Origin: Clavulina sp. PMI_390
Taxonomy: Eukaryota; Basidiomycota; Agaricomycetes; Cantharellales; Hydnaceae
Assembly: GCA_015039315.1 (NCBI GenBank)
Contig: WIDE01000037.1
Location: 156,229-220,228 of the forward strand
DNA length: 64,000 nucleotides
Direction: 5' to 3'
Shown: positions 23,174 to 36,027 of the stretch, piece by piece
How the letters are laid out: the number at the start of each line of letters is the position of its first letter
Position numbering within the stretch: the stretch's first letter is position 1
Position numbers and translations under genes: made by a program
The notes under the pieces: model-generated
Seen by the model: the letters and a program-made list of their open reading frames with translations, nothing else
Told to the model about the DNA's origin: nothing
The model's database searches: none

Positions 23174-23870
23174 TCAATCCAAATTGATAGACTTCCCGAA
23201 TTTACCATACAAGGTGATTTTTAGCTGCTTCATCTCCTCTGCATGTTCCTCTAATTGGTTTTGCAGGGCCTCGATCGCTTGTGAGGTTGTCGCTTGATCA
23301 GCTGCGAGCCGCTTTTTTGCCTGGTTGAAAGGCAGTCTCACGAATGTCTCGCCGACTTTATAGCTGCATTATACAGATTGGGGGAAGAAATAATTTAGAG
23401 ATACCACAGAATCAAGCCAGAAAACGGAGGAAGATAGACGTACAATACGGGCTCTTCGTCAAGAGAGAGCTCTAGTTCTTGCTCGAGGTCATCGAGTGCA
23501 CTGCGCTCGGCCTGAAGCATACCGCCAGAAAAGATCGCGAATGAAAAAAGTGTGTTAACTCGACGCAAATCGCACAGTGCAGGCATATAATAACAAACCT
23601 TCTTCTCCTCCAGTCTCTCCTCCAGATCTTCGCATCGCCTGTTCAGTTTGGAGAATGTGTTGATTCTTTGTTGATCCTCTTATAATAGCAAGTTACGTGG
23701 AAATGGGATAATGAGTAGGTTCCTTCGGTATCGAGCGACAGCTACTGCAAGTACCCCACTCAACCTCAATGTCGTCAGTCTCTTCGGTTTCTGTGAGCTA
23801 AACGACAAACATTTCGTCAGCAACAATCATTAGGGTGTCCATAGAGGTTTGTTATACGCGCCATCCGCAT
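23174..23870 (-). CDS. prefoldin subunit 4
   Basis: Prefoldin is a cytosolic hexamer that hands unfolded actin and tubulin to the CCT chaperonin; subunit 4 (yeast Gim3) is one of its beta subunits. Splicing by eye gives a 13-nt first exon (MRMA, 23870-23858), then TEETDDIEVEWEDQQRINTFSKLN (the family's typical EDQQ.INTFS.LN), RRCEDLEERLEEKK, AERSALDDLEQELELSLDEE, FYKVGETFVRLP, and the helix AIEALQNQLEEHAEEMKQLK with the ending LYGKFGKSINLD. The two coiled-coil arms and the beta-hairpin between them are all recognisable, and the length (about 130 residues) is normal. The tiny first exon rests on its match to the family's MRM start; the splice acceptor CTCACAG fits the frame. It is divergent from the sphingosine-1-phosphate lyase gene. 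Confidence 0.85.
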
Positions 23871-24121
23871 GCCGGGTCCAAACGAAAGGGATTAGATGAG
23901 AGGTAGGTACGAGGACGCCGCCCGATTGAGCAGCGTTGTTTGGCCGACGGGCCGCGGTCGTCGATGACCACATGGGACATTGCATGTGCGCGTAATTTGT
24001 GGTTTATAACTAACTAGATATACACATAGAAGGAACCAATCCGGCAAACCCGGCTGCTTCCTAGTCCTCTTCTACCGTCTCTTCCTCCATTGCTCCTGTT
24101 ATCACTAGACAGCAACCTGCG
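23871..24121. promoter_or_regulatory. divergent promoter between prefoldin 4 and S1P lyase
   Basis: These 251 bp lie between two start codons facing away from each other. Pyrimidine-rich sequence (cttcctccattgctcctg) precedes the lyase start at 24122, as in many fungal leaders. No strong TATA is seen. Confidence 0.5.
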
Positions 24122-26813
24122 ATGCCGGGAACCGTTGCCACAAATTCTGCCACAGCGCGCGCAGTGGCCACTCTTCGTCTCGGGCTGACTTTTAATAACC
24201 TCAAATCGTCATTGCTCTACTATGTGCTGGTGGTGCATCTCCTCAAGGCTTATCGACACGTGGTCGCAAGAGGTCCTCTCCAAACCTTCAATGAGGCGCG
24301 GTTAGCTATCCTACGTGTATGCGCACTCAACCCCTAATATCCCCAGGAGGCTAGCTAACCTAGATTCTCAACTCGTGCATATCACATAGTCCGCGTTCTC
24401 TCTGATGTTCAAGCTCCCCTCCATCAAGAGCAAGGTCGACAGCGAGATGGCCAAGGCTCGTTTGGACATCGAAAACAAAATGGTACCTTCGGGCCCCTCG
24501 GTGACTCGCCACTTGGCCCTACCCAAAATGGGACACACTCCCGAGTGGATCAAGGAGGAGATGGATCGCATGGATCGCGAGGCCAATTCTGACTGCGATT
24601 GGAAGCAGGGCAAACTGAGCGGCGCAGTATACCATGGCGGCGAGGATCTTGAGGTGAGCGAATCTTGAAATGATACGCAGCCGCAGGAAGCAGGGGCTGC
24701 CTCGAGGAATGAGCCCGGTCTGACGAACTTCCTTTTGTTCACCTTCTTATAACGTTCAGAAAGTTATTACGGCCGCAATCGCCAAGTATCTCGTCAGCAA
24801 TCCTTTGCACCCGGATGTTTTCCCAGGCATGTCAACCGATTATCCTGTTCAATACATGCTCCTCTTCTTATGATTTGCCCTCTCCTCGGGATTCCCTTGC
24901 ACCAGCTGTCCGAAAGATGGACGCAGAGATTGTCGCGATGTGCTTGCGCATGTACGTTCCCTCGTTATCCTTTATGCCAGCATAGCCGATGGCGACTCAT
25001 GGTCATCTACTGTTCCAGGTACAACAACCCGAATGGCGCAGGAACCACCACATCTGGCGGAACCGAATCCATCCTCATGTCATGCAAGATGCATCGGGAC
25101 TGGGCGCGCGCCGTGAAGGGCATCAAGGAACCAGAGATGTGCGTTTACGGTCCTTCCAGCTGGCTACATCCATGTCTAATGCTGTTGGATCCTCGCTTAG
25201 GGTTGTACCAGTGACTATTCACGCCGCATTCGATAAGGCTTCTGCATACTTCAAGATCAAGATGCATAAGATCCCAGTAGATCCGATCACGCGCAAAGTG
25301 GACCTGAAGAAAGTGCGGAGAGCCATGTACGTGTGTTGAACATGCCGATATTCCTTCTCGTCCCTGACGAACTATCCACTTCTAGCAACGCGAATACGAT
25401 CATGGTATGCATAATCTCGATTCCCTGCTTGGTTATCTTTCCACCTGTTGGTTCACTGGTCCTCACTCGGAATCTTGCAAACCCAGGTTGCGGGGTCCGC
25501 CATCAACTTCCCAGATGGGTGCATGGATGACATCGTCTCACTAGGGAAGCTCGCCTCTGCACACAACATTGGTCTTCACGGTACGCTAACGTCGCCTTTC
25601 TTGGGTTTCTCGTTATTACCCCTGCTAAGCTATTGTCCTCTTTATCCTGCCTCACCGATAGTGGATTGCTGTCTGGGATCGTTTATTATGCCCTTCTTGG
25701 AAGAAGCTGGTTTCCCTGTTGATCCGTTTGACTTTAGAGTCAAGGGTGTCACCGCCATCTCATGCGACACACACAAATATGGATTCGCGCCAAAGGCATG
25801 TCTCCTGGTCCAATTTTCTTCCTTAGCTAGATGGTGATCGTGGCTGACGTTGGTCTGACGGATCGTTTCTGTGGCATCTAGGGTACTTCAGTGATCATGT
25901 ATCGTTCGGCAGAATTGAGGAGATACCAGTACTTCGTCATGACGGATTGGAATGGTGGCGTGTATGCTTCCCCAACTCTTGCTGGCTCTCGGTATGCTGT
26001 TTCCCATTACATGTTCGATAACATAATGAATCGATTTGCTCCATGCGTGGTGCCGATGCGCCTGCGTGGACGATAGACCAGGTTCCGTCTTGGCTGGTAC
26101 ATGGGCAGCGATGCAATACATGGGACATGAGTGAGTACAAGAATCCCTACCCGATTATCCCCCATCCTCGAATGACTCGTGATCATCGTACTGAGTGCAC
26201 CATATTTCGCACCTTGCTGCGCTATATGATTGAATTTACAGTGGTTACCTTGCATCCTGCAAATCCATTGTGTCCACAGCCCGCGCCATTGCCGATGCCA
26301 TCCGCACCGACCCTCTCCTCTCTTCCCACCTCTACATTTTGGGCAACCCCCCTGCTTCTGTCGTTGCCTTCTCTTCACGCGACAATAAGCTAAATATCTT
26401 GGAGGTCGGGGATGTGATGGCAAAGAAAGGGTGGCATTTGAACGCCCTGAGCGCACCAGCTGGTCTGCACATTGCGTGCACGGTAAGTACTTGAGTTCGT
26501 CCGTAGCTCTCGGAAGAGACCCCAACTTACGAATTCGATACCTCATCACTATATTACGATTCTAGCGCCTGACGGTCCCAAATGTCGAGCAATTCATCGC
26601 CGACCTGAAGGATGCGGTGGAGATGGCCAAGACGAGCCCCAATGGAACGGGCACGATGGTTACTATTTACGGTATGTGCGTTTTCGCTCTCTTTCGTTTC
26701 ATCTACTGACTTGCGTCCTCAAACTTGAAGGCCTGGGAAGTTCAAATGCTGCTGGACCGGGTCTTGTGGGAAGATTAGCGGAGGCGTTCGTGGATACGCT
26801 GTACAAGGCTTGA
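24122..26813 (+). CDS. DPL1: sphingosine-1-phosphate lyase
   Basis: A PLP-dependent lyase of the ER membrane that splits long-chain base phosphates into a fatty aldehyde and phosphoethanolamine, the exit route of sphingolipid catabolism. The N-terminus has one helix ([20 protein letters not shown]). Then come [68 protein letters not shown] (substrate/PLP region), [19 protein letters not shown] and [34 protein letters not shown] and the PLP-lysine motif [14 protein letters not shown] follow, with the Lys in THK. After these the gene gives [21 protein letters not shown] and ends [11 protein letters not shown]. All of these are split by about ten short introns and rejoin in frame. The catalytic lysine and glycine-rich region are intact, and length and order are normal for the family. 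Confidence 0.93.
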
Positions 26814-29800
26814 GACCACCGCGGCTTTCGTGCACGTCACAAATCTTCGGAATTATGTACGCTAACACAGATTTGTATGCGTTGCATATTTCTATCCTTA
26901 TTGGCGTTATGTCCCGGCAGTATATCCAAAATTCATGTCTACGTCCAACCCTAGAGCAATCCGTTGGCGGCGCTCGTCGAAAAATCAATGTTTTGGACCT
27001 CACGACGAGACCATCACATCGGCGCCTCTCGGGAGACATGGTATTAGTTACCCGGTTTTCGAAGAGAAGATGGCGACCGTCGTAGTGGGCAGACAAATTT
27101 TGGTGGCCGGGGAAGAGGCCCGACTCTTACTGAATATGCTGCCAAAGGTTCAGCCAAAGAAACCACATTGAGACCTAGCCTCGCCTTCACCCTGGCCCGC
27201 TTGAGGTTCAGGGAAGGAATGATTTCCTCGAGAAAACAACTTGTAGCATTGCGGTCAAAAAAAAAAAAACTACCAGCGCGGGCTCATCACCTCTGTTTGG
27301 CCCGAGTCCGCCACTCTCGACACCAACACTCCCATGTTTTAACCACTGTTCTCGCTTTGGGGACACCTGATCTTGTGCTATGCCCACTTTTTAGCAGAGG
27401 GGATATAGAGGCATAGAAAGGGAGCTGGAAGGGCGTAGGAAACGTGTACACTTGTGACAATCCTTGGCGCCCAAACTGTCTCTCATTGGCCGAGGCGATC
27501 CACCTCTACTCTGGTACACTCAAGATTCGAATGCATTGCTTTCATGAAATCTTCTTTAATCGGGCATACCCACGAACACTCTCTAGTCTTCCATGGAACA
27601 AGTCGGGCCGGGCGCACGCTATGATTTATCGGTGGCATTACGAGCTGTAATATGCCATCCCTATAGATTATGGTGCCCACCTGAATCACCATGACCAATC
27701 TAACTTTTTGGGACACCTCAAAATTGAACTCTCTCAAAGCGATGTGCAACAGCCCATCGGAGCCGCATGATGCACCGTATCTGCACGCCATTTGCAAGCA
27801 CTACGGAACCGATGCCATTCCCATCTGAAGATCAGTGGAAGCGGTTATCTACCGTGTAACCAAGGCTCAGCCTCATGAAGGTAGTTGCGAATACTACAGC
27901 AACGCGCCCACATTACGTGATAACGGCATACTACAACTCATCAATCGGCGATCGCCTCTCGCTTCAGAAGAGCCGTATTCTCTTATTCTTCGTTCTCTAC
28001 CTTCCACAGATCGCTATATTGTGGATCTTGTTTCCATTCTGCTACTCCCCGTGATGTGGCATCTTACTTACTTGTGCTTCTTACAATACCCAATCAAACT
28101 ATGCTGAGTCATGATTGTGCGCGACCCTTTCGACCACTGGGCTTCTGGGAGAGTTCCGTAAGAGGTCGTATAGCTTCCTTTATCCCAACAACAGACGACG
28201 AGGCGCTTGCGCCATCCCCCATGATTCCCCATCTCCGGCCCTAGCCTGCCCGCGGCGACAGCGATCCTTGGAAAGTTCTTTCGCCACGGAAAACGGAAGG
28301 GCGCAGCATCTTCTTTCGCTGTACACGCGTACCCTTTGTGCCCTGGCGGGAGTGTCACAGTCGTGAACATGAAAGCCCGCCTCCATTGCCGCACTCATGC
28401 GCAATAGAGAATTTTGTCGACGACGGGGCGGATGTTTCAACTGCCAATGAGGTGTCTCCCTTTGTTACATTTTGGAGTCTTTGCCACCTTCGAGGATATC
28501 AAGTGTATAATACACTGCACTTGACCTATTGGTTCTCAAAATAGATGGGAGTGTGCTGGCGTGGGGGAACTGCCCGAGGTTGCAAATGATTTGGCGATCC
28601 AACTGATCAAGCCTGCCGAGCCCTTTGCCGTCCGGAAACTCCTGAATATTCAGAATTGCTGTTAGCTTCTCGTGATAGACAGGGCCCTAGCTCCCTCATA
28701 GTTCTACATTGGACGACCATCAGATGTACGATTCGATTCTGGAAGTCGCTTCCTACGGGCTTGGCAGCACTAGAAGGCATCTGTGGAACATGCCCTGTAT
28801 GGTTGAGCAGGTACTAGTGGGCGAGACTGACCGCCAAACCCCTCGCCGCCTGTGCTTACTTCTCGCCCTCGACGGCGGTGTGGAGGTTCCGCCACATTAC
28901 TCCGAGTGACATGCCTGGATCGTCGGTGGAGCAATCGATCTCGTGGAGTGCATTTTCGATCTCCAGTACTCCACCTTTCCGCTCAAGCGCGCGTCATCAT
29001 CAGATTCAAAATGAACATGCCAACGATCTCGTCTCTGCGATACCTCCTGTTGATAATAGATCCACACTCAGTTGTATCCTGCATGATTCATTCCCTGTCG
29101 GTCGGTCGCCGTGTCCGGAACCGAGGATCTCTGGGGAGGTTCCTGTACAATATATGCATGTAGTTTACCCCGTGCTAGACTGATACAGTTGAAGACCTGG
29201 ACCTGTTGCATTACATCAAATCAGGTCCTTCATGAACTACCAGTTAGGCCTGACCGCTGTCCCTTTGTGTGGCAGCGGTAACCCTTCCTTCGACTTGGAC
29301 GTTTCTCCATAGGAGCAGCGAAACATTCTAGGCTGCCCGTCGTGACCGGTCCCGAGCTCGTCGTGATACGTTCCGTAAGATTACTAAGTGGGGCAGCTCA
29401 GCTCCAGCCCAGTGGGCTGGCGGGCTCACGCCATGTAGCTAGTGTTCTCTCCCTCCTCCATGTGCGCGTGTGTCATGATTCGCACTTCTCTCCCGTCACC
29501 ATCTATTCCTTTTGAAATCGCCGCCGGTGTGGGTAGGAATTTTGGTAGATTTGTTCCCACATACACAGGTGGCAGCCTGAGTGAGGCGCATCCGACACTC
29601 CAGGGTCAACTCACTGCCAACTGTCAACAATAATGCTAACGTAAATTCGTTTGACCTCTGCCCTAAATAGGCGGTGCTTTCATTTTTTCATTTGCACTGG
29701 GTACTTTGACCAAACTTGGAACAAGTAACAATATTCGCATTCTACTGAGACTGCTTAGAATGCGGCGTTCTGTATTCATGACAATCAGAAGTGGAACGTC

Positions 29801-30826
29801 TCCACAGGAAGCCTCGTTTATCGCAAGAAGTCACAGAAGTAACAACTTGTGGGACTATTTGTGTGGCGTGATGGTCTGTTGGGAAAGGCGCACGAGCTAA
29901 TCTAGTTGGCTTGGGATTGGGGCTGTGTGCCATTCGGGTTGCGCTCTTCGCGTCGGGGAAGCATTCTATACAACGGATCGTATGGGCGTGTTCTACAGAG
30001 ATAATCGGAAGGAATTGTCGGCTTGTCTGATCCCTCTCATCGACCAGAAAAAAATTGCCCAGGCCGACCTGCCGACGTGTAACTATTCGAATTCCCGCCC
30101 TGCGGCCGAGCAGTTTTCTTGGTAGCATTCTGCGGCGTTTCGACCGGTGCTTCGGCCAGTCTGGCCCCACTTGTCCCAGCCTCGATATAATGAAGGACCG
30201 ATTCAGTTGCCGAGATCAGAAATGAGGGATGAGGAAACGCATAGGGGGTGAAGGAACGTGGTGTTCTCGAATGCCACTCTCCAAAAGGGAGAGAAAGAAC
30301 AATGGTTTGAACAGGGGCGGCCGGCTCGCCAACCTGTCAGATCTATAGGTCCAAAGATCAAATGGCCGTCACTATCATGTTGCCTGAAGATCGTGGCAGA
30401 TGTGTGGGTGTGTGCATGGCCGCGCCGAGTCCTGGTGCCTTGTCAGGTTGCTAGGGTGCTGCTGAATTAGAATGGTTTTGTTGACGTGTTGGGTCCTCCG
30501 TCTCCGTGTCCGATGAAGTGCGCCTCGATCGTGGAGCGAGAGATCGCATGCTTTGCCGGCGGTGGCACACGAGGTGGAACTGCGACGATAGGTACCGACA
30601 TTGGCGAGGGCATTCTCGCCCTTGTGTGAGGCAGAACGATGAGAGAGGTACAAGACGGGTATCGCGGTAATAAATAAGCGTCGGGAGAAGCTTGATGGAA
30701 CATGTCAAAACCTTTTCCTTCTTTCTCGTCCTTTCTGGCGAGTTTGATCGGACCAAGGCAAAGTTTCGGCTGTTGGGGCTGAGAAATTTTACTTTGACGG
30801 CTGAGATCCATCACTCAAACTACTCT

Positions 30827-30864
<38 letters not shown>

Positions 30865-31303
30865 CAGTCGTATTTATAACCACCTAGCGGTCTAGTACGC
30901 AGAACGCCAGCGGGGGGAATATATGTACCGACATCATATTCCACAAGGGTTTCGGGGCAATGAATCACCCAGAAAGACCGTCGGGCCACTTTTCGGGAAC
31001 CAGCCTCGTCGGCATGCTGTTTAATTTTGGGGGCGCTGCCCGTCGAGACTGGACCAATGCTGTCGCGATGCGCAAAATCTGGGGGATCTAAAATTGGCCC
31101 ATCGAAAAAAGAAAAACGTATTCGTCGTCCCCACCCACAGAATGAGGCTTTGCACATGGCAGGAAAAGGGAATTGTTAGGGAGTTGTGAAATAATTGTGT
31201 GTGAGCGTGGGAGCAACAGGCTGAATACCTGTCCTAATTAGGAGATGCTACTGGACACTCTCTCGGCTCGAACCTGTCAACCCGCCCTGCTATGCTCATC
31301 ATT
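26814..31303. other. gene-poor region of about 4.5 kb without a recognisable gene
   Basis: I read all six frames and found only short open stretches (most under 120 codons) with no recognisable domain, no conserved splice pattern and no reverse transcriptase, integrase or transposase motif. Landmarks: an A-run at 27258-27268; a moderately long open frame at 28878-29183 (+) that matches nothing; a 114-codon ATG frame on the - strand at 30467-30811 ending NTSTKPF; and an (AGT)12 microsatellite at 30828-30863. The stretch could hold decayed mobile elements, non-coding transcripts, or distal regulatory DNA of the highly expressed-looking gene at 31461. Nothing in the sequence decides between these. 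Confidence 0.5.
30828..30863. repeat. (AGT)12 trinucleotide microsatellite
   Basis: Twelve uninterrupted AGT units (36 bp). The stretch is about 630 bp upstream of the start codon of the DUF6534-type gene and outside any supported coding frame. Confidence 0.95.
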
Positions 31304-31460
31304 TATAAAAAGCTTGGGCAAGTGGAGTGCCATGCCTTGTTTCCCTCGGTTTCTCCCCCTCGTCCGCCTCCCTACCTCCGACCTCACTCTTTCCCTTCCT
31401 CTCTCTCTCTGTTTTCTCATTCTACTACTAGCCGTCAACGACCTCTAGTTTCCCACCACC
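31304..31460 (+). promoter_or_regulatory. TATA box and pyrimidine-rich leader of the DUF6534-type gene
   Basis: TATAAAAA at 31304-31311 stands about 150 bp before the ATG. It is followed by long C/T tracts (about 31340-31430, including a run of CT repeats) and a good start context, CCACCACCATGG. TATA plus CT-rich leader is the classic layout of strongly expressed filamentous-fungal genes. Confidence 0.7.
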
Positions 31461-33307
31461 ATGGCACCTCTTCCCGGAGTTCCCTCTGATATCCTCGTCC
31501 AGGTGGGGCCACTGCTCCTCGGCTACTGCATCAACTGGGGCCTCTTTGGCGTCCTGTACGTCCTCATCTTGAGCGATCTGTCCTACATCTCCCACCCTAA
31601 CCGTCTATGCCCGCAGTTGCATGCAGATGTACATGTATTTCTTGGGTTTCCCCGGAGACCTTACGGGCGTGAAAATTCTTGTGTATACTCTCTTTGCAGT
31701 TGACACCCTGCAGACAGTACGTATTTCTTTCGATCCTTGGTGCTGCATGGGCCTGACTATCTCTTACCCTAGGCTTTGGCTACCCGTGAGCATTCATTTC
31801 CGCACACTTTCCCATCCATGCAGTTGGCTCACCGCGCTTGGCATGATTGTTCCCTCCACTAGATAACGGTTGGCATTTCTTGGTCTCTGGCTGGGGTGAC
31901 CCGTCGGCTCTCATTGCACCTGGCTGGTCGTGGATTTCAGTCCCTCTGTTTACGGGAGTCGTCAGTTGCACTGTCCAGATCTTCTTCGCCTGGAGGATCA
32001 AGAAGATCTCAGGAAGCAATTGGGTTGCCGCTCCGATTGTTGTTGTTGCCCTCGTCCAGGTACGATTACTTCCCCGCGCTCCGTCATATTCGTTCGCCCC
32101 TTTGTTGTGCGAGTTTCTGATATCCACAACTCTCCTGTCTCCTCGATTTGGTCAAACGTCACACCCCTCTCTGATGACATGATCATGTTCGTCCCTCTCC
32201 AATATTACGGATATCCTCCCTTTGTCTCCTATCACATCGAACTTCTGCGCGCTCCAGGGTATCTGCGCCGCTATCAGTGGTATCTGGTTCCAGATTATTG
32301 ATGATGTCACCAAGATTTCATTCTTGGATCCTACTGCCACCGTCTGGCTCGCTGGCAGTGCTGCCTGCGATGTCGCCATTGCTATCACCATGGTCATCCT
32401 GGTAAGTGGGGTTTTTTTAATACATTTCCTGCATTGGTCGCGCGGCCTTTGTTGCTGCTCCACTGCCTGTTTCGTGCAATGAACTGACGCTCGGTTCATT
32501 TTGCATGATTTGCCTCGTCTGTCGATTTTGGTTTCCCGATTGATTTCGTCTGGCGGTTGTACAGCTCCGACGCTCCAATACGGGTTTCACAGGGACCGAT
32601 CAACTTATCCGCCGCCTCATCCGCATGACGGTCGAGACTGGTGCCCTCACTGCCTTTGCCGCCACCATGGAGCTTATTCTTTTCCTGCGGTGGAAGGACA
32701 ACAACTTGCACATGATCCCTGCATTGGCGCTCTCCAAGCTGTACACGAATACGCTCATTGCCACCCTCAACTCGCGTAATCCGCAATACCGCAGCAGCAT
32801 GCGCGACACTTCCGAGGTGACGGGCGGTGTTCAGTTCAGGTCTACGGTGATGGGAAGCAAAATCACGAGCGCGGTGAGTTCTGTTCCTAATCGCTTCGGT
32901 AACAAGGTTGTGTACTCAATCATCCTCATCTTATCACAACCGCGCGCTCCGCGATTCTCCTGCATGGTATCCGCTCTCCGCTTCATCGTACCTAGGACCC
33001 TAATCAATCACACCACCGCGGTACCAAGGTCCAAATCACGACCCATCAGGAGACCCATGTTGCCGAGTCCGAGGGCGACATCGCCATGGACGTCATGCAC
33101 GACGAATCGCCCGAGTACAAGCAATACAACTTCGATGATGGTCACTCGCTCGATGCTAGCAAGATCAACTCGGATGTGCTCACTGAGCAGGATAGGGGCG
33201 AAGATTTTGATGGCGGTCATGGCGGTCGCCACATCTACACTCGGAGACAAACGGATGACCTCGAGAGCGGGCAGAACAAGGTTTCGTTCGCGCCTAAATT
33301 CTCTTGA
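31461..33307 (+). CDS. seven-helix membrane protein, DUF6534-type
   Basis: A basidiomycete-expanded family of integral membrane proteins of unknown function, seven helices followed by a cytosolic tail. Spliced pieces: MAPLPGVPSDILVQVGPLLL with GYCINWGLFGVLY (helix 1), MYMYFLGFPGD, VKILVYTLFAVDTLQT (helix 2), WSWISVPLFTGVVSCTVQIF (helix 3) with FFAWRIKKIS, WVAAPIVVVALVQ, GICAAISGIWFQIIDDVT and VWLAGSAACDVAIAITMVIL. Then LRRSNTGFTGTDQLIRRLIR, TGALTAFAATMELILFL and MIPALALSKLYTNTLIATLN; the R-x-S-x-T-G...LI..LI motif and SKLY.N.L...LN are hallmarks of this family. The C-terminal tail (about 100 residues) is acidic and polar, and ends NKVSFAPKFS. At least six introns. The first intron's acceptor is uncertain by a few codons. 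Confidence 0.8.
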
Positions 33308-35454
33308 ACGGTCCCCTTTTGAAAAATTTACTGGCGCATTTGTCCGCCTTCACCCTCGCACACTCCCTCACCTTACATCTCATACACCTCGCATCACTCA
33401 TACACACATCACTCGCTACACCTCACCCACAGTTGCTCCTGTTGTATCTTTCCCGCTTGTATACCGGATTCTATATAACCTCCATGCCCAACCATCCTTG
33501 GGCACTGCGTATTATGTTAGTCTCTTTTCGATTTTCTCCTACTTACTTGGGGCATTTGGATGCTAGACCTCCTGTACCCGCCTTTCCATGGTACGGAATG
33601 ATTTACTCGGTTATCTGCGTCGCTTTCTTCCTTTCTCTCTTGGTCTATCTCGCTTTGCACGTCATTCACATCTACCGTCGAACTCTCTCGCTGTGTCTAT
33701 ATCTAGGTAGAATAATACGCCTCTTGAAATTCAATAACAATCCGTCAAAATCATGGCCTTGTTCACTGTCAAAACGTTCTCGGCGAACTGGCCTCCTCGA
33801 GGGGACGGAACAGCTCGGCAAATGGCGGAGGCGCGGGATGATAAGCCGTCCAATAAGCACAGGCGGCAGAACTTGGACCCGGGATTTTGCTGCCACATCG
33901 TGCATGCGGCCTCCGTGGACGCGACTTGACCGTCCAAACAGCGGACGTTGCTCCCCATCTATCTTGCTCGGGACCATCCGATTCCGCAGCTGTGTATCAC
34001 GTCGAAGCGTCGGAGACAACTCTAATAATAATCTCGCAGAAGAGTGGAGTAAAAATTGTCGTAATTCGTCGAAGTCCGACGGCATCAGTGGTGGGGCCAC
34101 TGAGCGAAACGAAGCTTGTTTTACGTTGAAGGGTTCTTACAGGGGTCCCCCTTGCGGAGGGTGATAGTCTATGTGAATCATTGAGGCGACCAATGACTGC
34201 TACTTCTCCACTTTCGAACCAGAACGATTTTGGCATTTTCCCCCCGACACCACAGGACGAAGCGCAAGGTGGAGCTATCGCGTATCATCATCCGCTTCGT
34301 TCTTCCTTCTCCTTCTCACGTACCCGCTCTCTCTTGATCTCATCTCATCTCTCCACGTGTATATACGGTATTCAAGCTGAAGGCTATCATCCGTCCCACC
34401 ATCACGCGAGACACGCCCGCGGGCCGTTCTGTCAATGAGTGAGTGAGTGAGATACAGCCACTCCCTGCCTTTCCGGGGGTAGATCTGGTGTCAGTCAGTT
34501 TGTGAGATTGGGGTTAGCTGTCAAAACGCATTTGATGTATTATTCTTTCCTCCACTAATAATAAATTTTGTGAATTGTGAGCCGTGCGACTGGGACGGTG
34601 CTCGGCGCAGGATCACCATTGGCATTCCATTCACGTTGGCCGAAATTGTGCCTGCCTTGCCTTCCTTTGCCTGTCAGAAAAAAAAAACCACGCGCAATGC
34701 ATTCCCCATACTTCGGCACGCCAGCCGGGAGTTGTCGGGGTTTTCAAATAAGCCTCGCAGGGACCCAAGCTTTGAAGGGTGAACAGCTCTACTCTAATTT
34801 GCTGGGACAGCCTGAGAGAGCGGGTGGCTCTGCGTTGCGTGTCTAGTCAAATTGATGGAGCTTTTGCACACCACCTCACACTCTCTATCATCTCTTGTGG
34901 AGCCAGCGATTGACCGGGTGCCACAGGTACCGTCGGAAAATATACGGTAATTTGCGCATTTGATGCAAAAATGTGAATCCTTTGTGTTTGAACGAGTCGC
35001 CGAATTACTTGTATATTGGTTCGGTGGGTGTTGCCTAGGAGAGCCCTGTCTATGAACCTGGCAGGAACTGTGTTGCACATTCTGCTCTAGAAGGACCCAT
35101 TTTCCGTTGGCTTTTTCAAGATCAGATCTCACTTCCGCGAGGGAAGGTCCGGTGCGTGGTGATCAATTTTGGAATTGTCGCCCGTTGCGGTTCCACCATA
35201 GGAGGAGGTCGAAATTGTGTCTAAATACGGATGCATCAGATCTCCTCCTAGGATTCGAGCTCCAGAGCTTAAACGGAGGACACTTGACCATCTGGACCTG
35301 GACCGGGCGGTTACGGTACACATGTCCGCATCGGAATGTTTAATTGTTTTTGCCTCCTAATGGTCTAGTTGGGGAAAAAGGGACGGAATCTAATTGCGTA
35401 ATGAAGGGGTGGGTGGTCCAGAGCGAGCCACCTCAGCTAATTAGACGGCAGATA

Positions 35455-35470
35455 CAGATCTACCCACCCA
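35455..35470. repeat. 16-bp word shared with the upstream region of GMC copy 4
   Basis: CAGATCTACCCACCCA here is repeated exactly at 47853-47868. The two sites are 785 and 803 bp before the start codons of GMC copies 1 and 4. This may be a remnant of the duplicated promoter or a regulatory element; similar words were not seen before copies 2, 3 and 5. Confidence 0.4.
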
Positions 35471-36027
35471 AACAGATGTAGAATTACTAGAATAGAGTTT
35501 CTAATCAGAATGGTTTTTCGGTGGAACATTCCAACTAACACTCGAGATCATGGGCGGCTTGAGGTCCCGAGGAAACGATTTGTTACATGTACGATTGTGC
35601 TACATTTCGTGATCAAGCACATGTCATCAGTGGCGCTCGGTGGCCACTGCCACGAGCATATGGGCGCGCCAAAACAACAGCCCGCGCACCGCTTGTTGGG
35701 TGGCACGTTTCCCTGATGGAGTTTGTCGGCGTCGTTTGGGACTCTCCCAAATGAATGAATCACTGTTCAGTGAGCTAATCAAATGGGCATTCATCGGCCT
35801 GTCAGAATGAGAAGAAGTACTCGGCTGATCGACACATAATTTCCCAAAGCCGACGCCGACTGCCAAACCTGGCACATAGAGCGCCATCACCAGCCTTTTC
35901 TGTCAAACCCCACCACAACCAGGACTTTTAGGAGTCGGACAACCAGAGTGCGCGGTTCTGGGTAAGTGTCCGATGATGCATGCACCCAGCTTCTTCTGAC
36001 ATCGCGGTCACTACCTCCTGTGCGCGT

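Noticed and set aside
27258..27268. A-run considered as the tail of a LINE or SINE insertion
   Set aside because: No target-site duplication or upstream element sequence could be seen by eye.
28878..29183. A 101-codon + strand frame suspected of being a gene fragment
   Set aside because: Translation matches no family I know and neighbouring frames give no continuing exon.
30467..30811. A 114-codon ATG frame on the minus strand in the gene-poor region
   Set aside because: No recognisable domain, no splice context, and of a length expected by chance; kept only as a landmark.
33304..34164. A 286-codon open frame after the DUF6534-type gene
   Set aside because: It begins at TTG three codons from the previous gene's stop, has no family motif, and its first part is the T/C-rich sequence expected of a 3' UTR.
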